From contig JAFVOP010000012.1 of the NCBI GenBank assembly GCA_017505745.1, forward strand, positions 1 through 32,465: a stretch of DNA of 32,465 nt, given 5' to 3'. Of this stretch, positions 8,949-16,487 are shown piece after piece. The stretch comes from Clostridia bacterium. Lineage in GTDB: Bacteria; Bacillota; Clostridia; Oscillospirales; CAG-272. Under the pieces are notes generated by a model, which saw only the letters and a program-made list of their open reading frames with translations, searched no databases and was not told the DNA's origin. Each line of letters opens with the position of its first letter. Positions within the stretch are counted from its first letter, which is position 1. The position numbers and the translations under genes were made by a program.

Positions 8949-9589
8949 CAATGCTTCACGCCGTCCGCCGCTTCGGTTGATTGATTCCACGTGCCGTGGA
9001 GGTTCTTCTGCGAATTTGACGCGTAAGGATGGGAGAAGTGTCAGCCCCCCTGCTTTGCAACCGTCAAGATCAAGGAAAAACCGTTGCTTCGGGTTTATGA
9101 CCCACCGCGCCGCTGTCACCTGCAAGGGCTTTTTCAAACAAAGTCCGAGCCGCTGCGGCAGAGGCGCAAGGCTTGTATTCGGTTCGTCCGCAGCCGTTGA
9201 AGGCGCTTGCCGCTTTTGAGGCTTGCGAGCGAAGGAAGAGAGCCAACGTTGGCGCTACGTGTTTCATATTCTGCATCCGGCATACCGTCGCGGGGGGATC
9301 TGCGAGCTGCTGCCCGATGCCCGGATGTGAGCCGACGCGCAGTGCAAACGCGATCAACGGACGCGTGGGTGCCGCAATTGCTCCACGTATCCACCCCCCG
9401 GGCGCCCCTCACGGAGCGCACAGGAAAGCGGAGCCGCGGTTTACGCGTCTCCACCCCTCCCGCCTCTGGCGGAAAAGCACGGCAAACGGGCAACGGCAGC
9501 TGCCGCGATCCGTTTGACCAACCCTGTATTTCCGCGCCGCAAGAAAAGCGGTGTAAGGAAATAAAAAAATAAGAAAGGAATTTTTAGTT

Positions 9590-11713
9590 ATGAGAAAAAT
9601 TCTCTCTTGGGTCCTGCTCGCATGCATGATCCTCACCATGATCCCCGTATCCATTGCAGCAGAAACCGCTGCAGCTCCCGCAGAGCCCGCTCTGAAGGAA
9701 GCTCCCGCAGATGCAGTTGCGATCACCGATCTGGCAACTCTGATGCTGAGCAGCACCCAGAAGGGCAACTACAAGTTCACCGGTAACCTCCACATTACCC
9801 TGGACATGATCGATGCTTACATGGCATCTCTTGAGGAAGTTCCTCCCACCATTCCCGCTACCATTAAGAAGGACGGCAACGGCGACGCTATCTACTACCT
9901 TGAGGACGGCAAAATTGCTTACGACAAGGCAAACGGCGAAACCAGAATTGCTACCGACAAAGAGGGTAACCCCACCGGCGAGAACGTGAAGGACGCGAAC
10001 GGTGACGACGTTTACTACGTAAAGAACACCGATCCCCTCAACCCCGTGAACGCAATCGCTTACGATACCGTAAACGGTAAGACCCTGAGAGCTTACGATT
10101 TCGCAGGTCCCCTGATCACAACCGATAAGCCTGACGATGCGAAAAAGACGCCCGAGGAAAATACTGCTATTTGGGACGCAAATAAGAACGCTCTTGCAAT
10201 CTACGGCTGCGGCTACTCCCTCACCTTTGAGGATGGCATCAACTTTGCAGGCGGCGGCGTTCTGTTCAACAAGGTATACGGTGACATCTCCGTTTACGAC
10301 CTCTCCGTTGGTACCGAAGAGAAGCCGATCTCCTTCAACGCAGGCTTTGCTAACATCGGTATCATTGCCGGCGGTGTTGTAGACGTGACCTGGGGCGAAG
10401 AGAAGCTCGAGTCCAAGCTCACCTGCGAGAACGTTGACGTATACGGTACGATCAACGAGGAGAAGCGCGGTGACCAGAACAACAACGTTGGCGGTTTTGT
10501 TGGTAAGCCCGACACCGGTACGGAAGTTGTTATCAAGAACTGCAACAGCTACATCGACATTACCCGTGAGACCGTGAAGACGAAGGGCGGTAACCAGTAC
10601 GGTGGCTTTGTTGGAACCTGGAAGGGTGACTCCCTCCTCATTGAGAACTCCAACAACTACGGCACCATGTTTGCAGACAAGGGCGGCGCATCTGCTTCCC
10701 AGGGCTCTGCAGCAGGCTTTGTTGCTACCACCAAGGAGTGCACTAACGTTGACGCAACCGTTACTCTGAAGAACTGCGTAAACTACGGTAACGTATACCA
10801 CGCACGTGTTGCAGCCGGCCTGATCGGTTACAGCGCATGTAAGGTAACCGTTGAGAACTGCGTAAACTGGGGTGAGATCCACCAGAGTGACGCAAACGAC
10901 ACCACCCTTCCCACTGCGGCAGCCGGCCTGATCGGTAACGTAATCAAGGGTGAAGTAGCAGTTACCGACTGCTCCAACGAGACCTCTGCAATCTCCGTAT
11001 TCTCTCCCAGCAAGGATGCTGCTACCTCCGGTCTGATCGGTCTGATCGACGAAAACGTCAAAGAAAAGGTTACCCTGACCAACGTATTCTCCTTCTGCTC
11101 TGCAGATATCTTCATGGTAAACGGCGCAGCTATTCGCTTCGACGCTCCCACCAAGCTTCGTTTCCGCGCATCCCTCTCCGCTACTCTGTCCTACGAGGCA
11201 CTCGTTGAGAAGTACGGCGCAGAGAACATTACCGTTGGTATGAAGGTTGCTAAGCTGGACGACGTGAAGGCAAACAACAACTCCTTCGAGGGCCTTGCAG
11301 ATGACAAGGTGATTACCACCGTTGGTGAGTGGTACGACGATGAGCACAAGTCCTTTGTTGCTACCACCGGCGAGATCGCTGAGGCTGACTACGGCACGAA
11401 GTACATCGCTTCCGGTTACGTAACCGTTAAGGATGCACAGGGCAACGAAGATACCATCTACGCTGCATTTGTAGAAGAGACCGCAAGAAGCGCATCTGAC
11501 GTTGCTAAGGCAGCTCTGGCTGACCGCAGCCCCGTTAAGATGAAGATCCCCGGCGTATCCAACTACGTATATGAGATCAGCACCGGTAGCTGGAGTGAGT
11601 ACACCGTTGCAGGTAACGAGAAGCTCCAGGCTTACGTTGTGGAAGAGCCCGCTGCTCCCGAGACTCCTGCAGATCCCGAGACTCCCGCAGATCCCGCAAC
11701 TCCCGCAGCATAA
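9590..11713 (+). CDS. Secreted GLUG-like repeat protein, probably abundant
   Basis: A 707-residue exported protein. The leader MRKILSWVLLACMILTMIPVSIAAE fits signal peptidase I cleavage after about residue 24; the early LLAC is a poor lipobox. Residues 94-170 contain two ~35-residue repeats (NGDxxYY ... AYDxxNGxTxxAxD). Residues ~298-505 hold about six GLUG-like units, each GGFVG or AGLIG followed by (V/L)xxNCxNxG, which are expected to stack as a beta-solenoid. Residues ~510-680 begin NGAAIRFDAPTKLRFRASLS, a domain I recognise from other Clostridia surface proteins. The tail is a Pro/Ala/Glu/Asp repeat. Codon use (GCT/GCA, GTT/GTA, GGT/GGC, AAC, ACC; almost no GGA) is far more biased than in neighbouring genes and suggests high expression. 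Function unknown; a structural or adhesive surface role is inference. Confidence 0.75.
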   Translation: MRKILSWVLLACMILTMIPVSIAAETAAAPAEPALKEAPADAVAITDLATLMLSSTQKGNYKFTGNLHITLDMIDAYMASLEEVPPTIPATIKKDGNGDAIYYLEDGKIAYDKANGETRIATDKEGNPTGENVKDANGDDVYYVKNTDPLNPVNAIAYDTVNGKTLRAYDFAGPLITTDKPDDAKKTPEENTAIWDANKNALAIYGCGYSLTFEDGINFAGGGVLFNKVYGDISVYDLSVGTEEKPISFNAGFANIGIIAGGVVDVTWGEEKLESKLTCENVDVYGTINEEKRGDQNNNVGGFVGKPDTGTEVVIKNCNSYIDITRETVKTKGGNQYGGFVGTWKGDSLLIENSNNYGTMFADKGGASASQGSAAGFVATTKECTNVDATVTLKNCVNYGNVYHARVAAGLIGYSACKVTVENCVNWGEIHQSDANDTTLPTAAAGLIGNVIKGEVAVTDCSNETSAISVFSPSKDAATSGLIGLIDENVKEKVTLTNVFSFCSADIFMVNGAAIRFDAPTKLRFRASLSATLSYEALVEKYGAENITVGMKVAKLDDVKANNNSFEGLADDKVITTVGEWYDDEHKSFVATTGEIAEADYGTKYIASGYVTVKDAQGNEDTIYAAFVEETARSASDVAKAALADRSPVKMKIPGVSNYVYEISTGSWSEYTVAGNEKLQAYVVEEPAAPETPADPETPADPATPAA

Positions 11714-11735
11714 TTGATTTAGGAGGATTTTAAAA

Positions 11736-11978
11736 ATGAAACGTTATTTGATTCTTCTTCTCGCTCTGCTTATGGTTATGGCTCTCGTAACCGCTTGTAA
11801 CAAAAACAACGAGCCCAAGGATACCGACACCACCGAGACTCAGACCGAGACCGAGACCGAAACCGAGACCGAGACCGAGACTGAGACCGAGACCGAGACT
11901 GAGACCGAGACTGAGACCGAGACCGAAACCGAGACCGAAGAGGTTGGCACCGATCCCGAGTACTCCAACGAGTATTAA
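11736..11978 (+). CDS. Small lipoprotein made only of a leader and a Glu-Thr repeat
   Basis: This 80-residue protein has a good lipoprotein leader ending LVTAC (Cys21). It continues NKNNEPKDTDT, the same post-lipobox sequence found in the MBL lipoproteins, then about 17 Glu-Thr units, and ends VGTDPEYSNEY. There is no folded domain. AGGAGG lies nine bases before the ATG, and the gene starts 22 bases after the GLUG-like gene, so it is almost certainly translated and co-transcribed. The codon bias matches that highly expressed neighbour. It may be a surface lipopeptide that adds a negatively charged layer, or a remnant of an MBL lipoprotein that lost its domains. The following 219 bases carry no trace of an MBL frame, so a simple frameshift is unlikely. 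Confidence 0.75.
   Translation: MKRYLILLLALLMVMALVTACNKNNEPKDTDTTETQTETETETETETETETETETETETETETETETEEVGTDPEYSNEY
11835..11936 (+). repeat. Hexanucleotide tandem repeat (GAGACC type), ~17 units
   Basis: About 17 consecutive six-base units, mainly GAGACC with GAAACC and GAGACT variants, encode the Glu-Thr tail of the small lipoprotein. Because the unit is six bases, slippage changes tail length without shifting the frame. Confidence 0.9.
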
Positions 11979-12197
11979 TAAATACTCCCGAATCGGTTTG
12001 AACCCCGAACGGGGTGTCCCAATGCCACTGTGCAAAGGGGCACCCCCCTTCGGGGGGATACTTTCCCATGCGCCTGTTGCTTACTCTTGCTTGCAGAAAA
12101 CCGCGGCCTTTTGCTTTCTGTTTCTGTTTTCTGCGAGCCAGTGCGAGCAACCCTTGCACCCACAAATCCCCATTCTTAACCCGGAAAGGAAAAAACA
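11979..12197 (+). promoter_or_regulatory. Structured intergenic leader upstream of the first MBL lipoprotein
   Basis: This gap contains no gene but has three clear stems: ACCCCG/CGGGGT near 12001-12014, CCCCCC/GGGGGG closed by TTC near 12044-12058, and a long element at 12076-12151. In the last, GCTTGCAGAAAAC (12089-12101) pairs with GTTTTCTGCGAGC (12126-12138) over 13 positions with one U-G pair, inside an outer GTTGCT/AGCAAC stem. The loop is pyrimidine-rich. No -10/-35 pair is convincing. The stems may be a processing or stabilising element that separates expression of the abundant upstream genes from the MBL array, or a cis-regulatory RNA. Confidence 0.5.
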
Positions 12198-14012
12198 ATG
12201 TTACAGGCAAAAAAATTGCTCTCGTTGCTGCTGCTTTTGTCAATGCTGCTCTCGCTGTTTGCAGCTTGCACGCCCAACAACAACGAGGATGAATCGACCG
12301 ACACCGAGACCGAAACTGAGACCGAAACCGAGACCGAGACCGAAACCGAGCCCGTTCCCGAGGACGTGAAGATCGTGGATGCCGGCGCGGCGGAATTTAC
12401 GGTTGTATATCCCTTTGACTACGATAATCTGAGCTTTGTGGCAAAGGATTATGCCGAACAGATTGCGCAGGAGATCAGAAGGCTGACGCAGGCAACCGTA
12501 AAGCAAAAGGACGATTACGTTCCCAAAAACGAAACACACGATGCAAGCGCCCCGGAGATCCTGGTAGGCCTGACCTCCTACGCCGAGACTTCTGAGCTGC
12601 TTGGAACGGTTGGCTACGGCGACTATGCCATTGGCTTTGTTGGCAAGAAGCTGGTTGTTACGGCCTCCACCACCACGGCGCTTTCGGTGGCAACCACCAA
12701 GGTGCTGGAAATTCTGAACGAGGGCTATTCCAAAGGTGAGAATTCGATCTCGTTGCCCGGCGATCTGTACGTAACCGAAACCGTGGTTCCCATGCTCAAT
12801 AAGCTTCCCAAATACGAAGCAGGCAATTCCTTTTCGCTTACCGATGCCGGCGACGGCTCTTACGTCCTGGCTGTTGGAAAAGTGGATCTGGAGGCGCACA
12901 ATGCATATCTGGAGCTGATCAAGGCTACGTTTACGCTCAAGGAGGAGCACAACATCCTCAACGACGATAACCAATATGCGCTCTACACCAACGGCACCGA
13001 GGCCGTTACCGCGATCCACACCACCTACAACAATGCATCCCGCATTATCATTGAGCCGATTGCAAGCAACGGCTACTACACCTACGAAAACAAGAGCGGC
13101 GCCGGCTCCAACGCGCCTCTTCTGATTCAGGTTGGTTTGAACCCCGCCGGATCCGAAACCCAAAACGGCATGTGCTACGTGGTTCGTCTCTCAAACGGCA
13201 AGTTTATGATCTGGGACGGCGGCCATGACGATACCGCCTACAAGGAAGGGCAGAACTGCCAGCGCCTGATGAACGTGCTGAAGGGCTACGCGCCCAACCC
13301 CAGCAACATTCGCATTGCTTGCTGGCTGATCACCCACCCGCACACCGACCACATTGGCGTGCTGCAGTATTTCTGCAACAACCTCTCCAAGTTCCCCGGC
13401 GTTACGGTAGAAAATATTCTGCTCAATCTTCCTTCCGATATTCAGGCAATGCAGGATACCTCCTCCGACGGGCTGGAGGTCAAGATGAACAAATACCGCG
13501 ACGTGATCAAAAAGCTGACCGATAAGGGAACAACGGTTTTGCACAAGAGCCATCCCGGACAGGTATATGAGTTTGCCGATGCCAAGCTGGAGATCCTCTA
13601 CTCGCACGATATGCGCGCAGAGAAGCCCCTGAAGGAATCCAACAACCTTTCGATCGTTTCCAAGCTGACCATTGCAGGGCAGACCATCCTCTTTAACGGC
13701 GATACGCACACCCGCTCCAACGAGGTTATGATCAACATGTACGGCAAGGATCTCAAGGTGGACTTCTATCAGGCACCTCACCACGGCTACGGACCCAACG
13801 ATACCCGGTATCCCTTGAATGCAGCGCCGAAGTATACGCTGATCCCGATCGGTCCCGATGATGCAGATGGCGTGAAGAAAAATGCGTGGATGACCTACCT
13901 CTTCTCCAACTCGAAGATATACAACGCGCTGTTTAACACCACGGTGTTCCTGCTTCCGTTTGACGGCCAGGAAAGCAGCTTGCGCGTGGTTGCAAACGCG
14001 AAGATCCAGTAA
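12198..14012 (+). CDS. MBL lipoprotein 1 (ComEC-like MBL with glycosidase-type N-domain)
   Basis: A 604-residue lipoprotein; Cys24 in LSLFAAC is the lipid anchor, followed by an NNNEDESTDTETET linker to about residue 52. Residues ~55-190 resemble the non-catalytic N-domain of GH20/GH67 enzymes: a paired helix, then EILVGLTSYAE, then YAIGFVGKKLVV and a closing helix. Residues ~200-310 form an alpha/beta domain shared by all paralogs. Residues ~315-604 are a ComEC-like MBL domain: D340-G-G, HPHTDH (H380, H382, D384, H385), GDTHT (D502) and PHHGYG (H528-H529-G530). All expected metal ligands are present, so it should be an active surface hydrolase, plausibly on phosphodiester or ester bonds. ComEC MBL domains are thought to degrade DNA, and pneumococcal Pce uses this fold as a teichoic-acid phosphodiesterase; the substrate here is open. 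Confidence 0.8.
   Translation: MLQAKKLLSLLLLLSMLLSLFAACTPNNNEDESTDTETETETETETETETEPVPEDVKIVDAGAAEFTVVYPFDYDNLSFVAKDYAEQIAQEIRRLTQATVKQKDDYVPKNETHDASAPEILVGLTSYAETSELLGTVGYGDYAIGFVGKKLVVTASTTTALSVATTKVLEILNEGYSKGENSISLPGDLYVTETVVPMLNKLPKYEAGNSFSLTDAGDGSYVLAVGKVDLEAHNAYLELIKATFTLKEEHNILNDDNQYALYTNGTEAVTAIHTTYNNASRIIIEPIASNGYYTYENKSGAGSNAPLLIQVGLNPAGSETQNGMCYVVRLSNGKFMIWDGGHDDTAYKEGQNCQRLMNVLKGYAPNPSNIRIACWLITHPHTDHIGVLQYFCNNLSKFPGVTVENILLNLPSDIQAMQDTSSDGLEVKMNKYRDVIKKLTDKGTTVLHKSHPGQVYEFADAKLEILYSHDMRAEKPLKESNNLSIVSKLTIAGQTILFNGDTHTRSNEVMINMYGKDLKVDFYQAPHHGYGPNDTRYPLNAAPKYTLIPIGPDDADGVKKNAWMTYLFSNSKIYNALFNTTVFLLPFDGQESSLRVVANAKIQ
12306..12347 (+). repeat. Hexanucleotide tandem repeat, 7 units, in MBL lipoprotein 1
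   Basis: Seven GAGACC/GAAACC-type units encode the Glu-Thr linker between the lipid anchor and the first domain. The unit matches that at 11835-11936. Confidence 0.85.
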
Positions 14013-14045
14013 ATTCAATTTCATTTCAAAAGGAGAATATTCATT

Positions 14046-14951
14046 ATGATTTTGTCGGGACATATGACTATGACGGTTTGCCGTTACGGTTACGAAAAAG
14101 GCTTTGAAATGATGAAGACCGCAGGCTTTGACGCAATGGATCACAGCCTGGAGGGAATGACCAGCGCCACCGACGTATTCCAGGTGGAGGGTTGGCGTGA
14201 GCATGCCGAAAACATTCGTAAAATGGCGGATGCGGCGGGCATTCTGATCAACCAGACCCATGCGCCCTTTTCCTTTGGAAAAAAATACGGCGAAGAAGCT
14301 GCGTTCCGTGAATTTGTGGTTCCCACGATCAAGCGTTCGTTGGAGATCTCGGCAATTCTCGGTGCCAAAACCGTAGTGGTGCACCCCATGCAGCATCTGA
14401 CGTATGCCGACAATGCGGAGACCCTGTTTGAATTGAACATGGCGTATTACCGCGAGCTGATTCCGTACGCCAAGGAATACGGCGTTAAGATCGCTGTGGA
14501 AAATATGTGGCAGAAGGATCCCCGCCGCGGATGCATCGTGCATAGCGTATGCTCGCAGCCCGAGGAATTTATCCGCTACATCGATACGCTGGACAGCGAG
14601 CAGATCGTGGCGTGCCTCGATACCGGCCACGTTGGCTTGATCGCGCGCAAGGAAGAAGCGCACGATCTGGTGCGCGCGCTGGGACACGATCGCCTGCAGG
14701 CGTTGCACGTACACGACAACGACTACCAGGCAGACCACCACAGACTGCCGTATTTCGGAAAGATCAACTGGGTGGAGTTTACCAAAGCGCTTGGGGAGAT
14801 CGATTATCAGGGCGACATGACCTACGAGACCGGCGGCCGCGCGTTCTTCAATGCGGTGGATGATGAATTTATGCCCACGGCTATGGAATATGCGGTGAAG
14901 GTGGGCAGGCATTTGATTGAGATGACCGATCGGAACCGCCCGCAAAAATAA
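14046..14951 (+). CDS. Sugar phosphate isomerase/epimerase-like TIM barrel
   Basis: A 301-residue cytoplasmic protein of the xylose-isomerase-like (AP_endonuc_2) superfamily. The metal-site pattern is visible: THAPF (H72), VVHP (H113), VENMW (E152), CLDTGH (D192, H195), LHVHDND (H221/H223) and YETGG (E261). Such enzymes isomerise or epimerise sugars, keto-sugars or inositol derivatives using a divalent metal. The gene starts 33 bases after MBL lipoprotein 1 with AAAGGAG upstream and is followed by a hairpin. Being the only intracellular sugar-type enzyme inside the MBL array, it is the strongest hint that the array's product is carbohydrate-containing. It is not a close copy of the TIM-barrel gene at 27199. 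The specific reaction cannot be assigned. Confidence 0.85.
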   Translation: MILSGHMTMTVCRYGYEKGFEMMKTAGFDAMDHSLEGMTSATDVFQVEGWREHAENIRKMADAAGILINQTHAPFSFGKKYGEEAAFREFVVPTIKRSLEISAILGAKTVVVHPMQHLTYADNAETLFELNMAYYRELIPYAKEYGVKIAVENMWQKDPRRGCIVHSVCSQPEEFIRYIDTLDSEQIVACLDTGHVGLIARKEEAHDLVRALGHDRLQALHVHDNDYQADHHRLPYFGKINWVEFTKALGEIDYQGDMTYETGGRAFFNAVDDEFMPTAMEYAVKVGRHLIEMTDRNRPQK

Positions 14952-14958
14952 CAACTGT

Positions 14959-14993
14959 ACAGGCGTCCCGGGTCCTCCGTGACGCCTGTTTTG
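14959..14993 (+). terminator. Putative intrinsic terminator inside the MBL array
   Basis: ACAGGCGTC (14959-14967) pairs perfectly with GACGCCTGT (14981-14989), followed by TTTTG. The U-tract is short, so it may only reduce readthrough into the next gene. It lies eight bases after the isomerase stop and argues against the upstream GTG start (14979) of the next ORF. Confidence 0.6.
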
Positions 14994-15035
14994 ATCAATC
15001 AATTTCAGAAAATGCAGAAAAGAGGGAAGAAAACG

Positions 15036-16466
15036 ATGAGCTTTTGGAGCAAACTGTTTGGATGGGCGAAAAAGAAAAAGAAGGTTGAAGCGCCCGAAAA
15101 GAAGAAATCGCTGGATGTAAAATATGCCTACCACGCCTTGGAGCCCGAGGCAAACGAGGAATACCCGGAGGACGCCGCACCGAGACTGGACGCGCTGGAG
15201 GCCTTTCGCGCCACCGACGCGTATTTTGACGCGCTGGTCACCTGCGAGGGAGCCGAGCTGAAGGTCTTTTTGGACAACGGCGACGGATCGTATATCGCGT
15301 GCTTTATGAAGGCAGAGCCGGAGGCGTTTTCCGCGTATGGCGAGGGCCTTGTTGCGAACGGATATGAACGAAAGCAGGCGCGCCGCGTCATGGACTCCGA
15401 TAATTTGTTCGAGACGTATGTAAACGCCACGCACGTGATCTCGCTCTTTTACATTGCTCACAAAAAGGAGATCCGTGTTACGGTGGAGTCCAAAGAGAGC
15501 AACGGATACTGGGAATACGTTAATGCAAACACCGCAAACGACGTTTGCGAGCCCGTGATGCTGCAGGTGGGCTGCGGCCCCGACGGCACCAGACTTAACG
15601 CGGGGATGTGCTATATTTTCCGCCTTTCCAACGGCGAATTCGTGATCTTTGACGGCGGACATGATGACGATCGCTATCCCCTTGGAGAAAACGGACAGCG
15701 GTTGTACCGAAAGCTGAAGGAATATGCACCCGATTCCGAGCATATCTGTATTGCGGCCTGGCTGATCACGCACCCCCACGCCGACCACGTTGGCCCGCTG
15801 TCCTATTTTATCAAGCATTACCTGGAGGATCCCTCCTTTACGGTCAAGCATCTGTTGGTCAACAATCCTTCCGACGAGGTGATGCTGGAGGATCCCCGTG
15901 TTTCTTTGGAAAAGCTGAATTACCACCGCGAAAACTTTAAAAAGCTTACCGCCGCAAAAGGGACGGTTGTTCACAAAACGCACGCAGGCCAGGTGTTTGA
16001 TTTTGGAACCGACGCCACGCTGGAGATCCTGTACACGCATGAGCTGCGCCTGCCCGGCGCTTTGTACGGAGCCAATAATCTTTCCATCGTTTCGCGCATG
16101 ACGGCCTGCGGACAGACCTATCTGTTTACGGGAGACAGCAAGGCGCATGCCAACCGTATGATCGAGCGGATGTACGGCACGCGTCTGCATTCCGATTTCT
16201 ATCAAACGCCGCACCACGGTATGGGTCCCAACACCCTCACCCTTGCCGAAACCGTGGACCCGAGATGGGTTCTCTGGCCTGTAGGCGAAGGACGTGTGGA
16301 GATCTCCCGCGCCAAGCCGCACAATGAATTTTTCCGCAGTGACCGCCACCACGTGGAGGCGATCTTCCTTGGAAAATACCTGACGCATGAATTCCGTCTT
16401 CCTTTTGACGGAACCAATTATACCGTTACCGAAAACACTCCCATCGCAGAACCCCAAAACGACTGA
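15036..16466 (+). CDS. Leaderless ComEC-like MBL protein (MBL 2), probably cytoplasmic
   Basis: A 476-residue paralog of the MBL lipoproteins that lacks both the lipoprotein leader and the glycosidase-type N-domain. It begins MSFWSKLFGWAKKKKK, a short amphipathic stretch followed by lysines that could hold the protein at the inner membrane face, then goes directly into the shared middle domain (~residues 55-160) and the MBL domain. Catalytic motifs are intact: FDGG, HPHADH (H246, H248, D250, H251), TGDSKAH and TPHHGMG. The ATG at 15036 follows AGAGGGAAG with good spacing; the in-frame GTG at 14979 would lie inside the terminator hairpin. An intracellular member among five secreted ones suggests a second processing step on an imported product. 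Alternatively it could be a lipoprotein gene that lost its 5' end, but the clean start and intact motifs argue against decay. Confidence 0.8.
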   Translation: MSFWSKLFGWAKKKKKVEAPEKKKSLDVKYAYHALEPEANEEYPEDAAPRLDALEAFRATDAYFDALVTCEGAELKVFLDNGDGSYIACFMKAEPEAFSAYGEGLVANGYERKQARRVMDSDNLFETYVNATHVISLFYIAHKKEIRVTVESKESNGYWEYVNANTANDVCEPVMLQVGCGPDGTRLNAGMCYIFRLSNGEFVIFDGGHDDDRYPLGENGQRLYRKLKEYAPDSEHICIAAWLITHPHADHVGPLSYFIKHYLEDPSFTVKHLLVNNPSDEVMLEDPRVSLEKLNYHRENFKKLTAAKGTVVHKTHAGQVFDFGTDATLEILYTHELRLPGALYGANNLSIVSRMTACGQTYLFTGDSKAHANRMIERMYGTRLHSDFYQTPHHGMGPNTLTLAETVDPRWVLWPVGEGRVEISRAKPHNEFFRSDRHHVEAIFLGKYLTHEFRLPFDGTNYTVTENTPIAEPQND

Positions 16467-16487
16467 TTGTGAAAGGAGATTTTTCGT

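Larger units (their letters stand above)
8181..9589 (+). other. 1.4-kb gene-free, GC-rich region
   Basis: No ORF here combines a ribosome binding site with a plausible protein. All frames give low-complexity translations rich in Arg, Pro and Gly, and the open frames overlap one another on both strands. What can be seen is structure: the hairpin at 8201-8226; an imperfect stem with left arm CGGGGAAGAGCC and right arm GGCTCCTGCCCCG around 8241-8273; TCCACG/CGTGGA arms at 8986-9000; GCCG/CGGC arms near 9149; a 12-base palindrome CGGCAGCTGCCG at 9494-9505; and a CCGC/GCGG hairpin just before the next gene. Short direct repeats occur (CCTGTTT plus a GGAGC-like tail near 8423 and 8451; GGTTGG blocks at 8763-8948). 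It may hold a structured ncRNA or a long 5' leader for the gene at 9590, or it may be decayed sequence. Confidence 0.6.

Noticed and set aside
8646..9137. 163-codon minus-strand ORF in the gene-free region
   Set aside because: No ribosome binding site, Arg/Pro-rich, overlapping other equally weak ORFs.
8181..9589. A decayed fourth solute-binding protein in the gap
   Set aside because: None of the conserved segments (GDISTNL, GKWTLDK, the calcium loop) could be found in any frame.
11835..11936. Regular repeats resembling a CRISPR array
   Set aside because: The unit is six bases, has no spacers and is in frame inside a lipoprotein gene.
13191..16457. Minus-strand open frame of 1088 codons opposite MBL 1, the isomerase and MBL 2
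   Set aside because: It spans three well-supported plus-strand genes, has no ribosome site and no recognisable domain. Such long antisense frames arise from the codon bias of the real genes.
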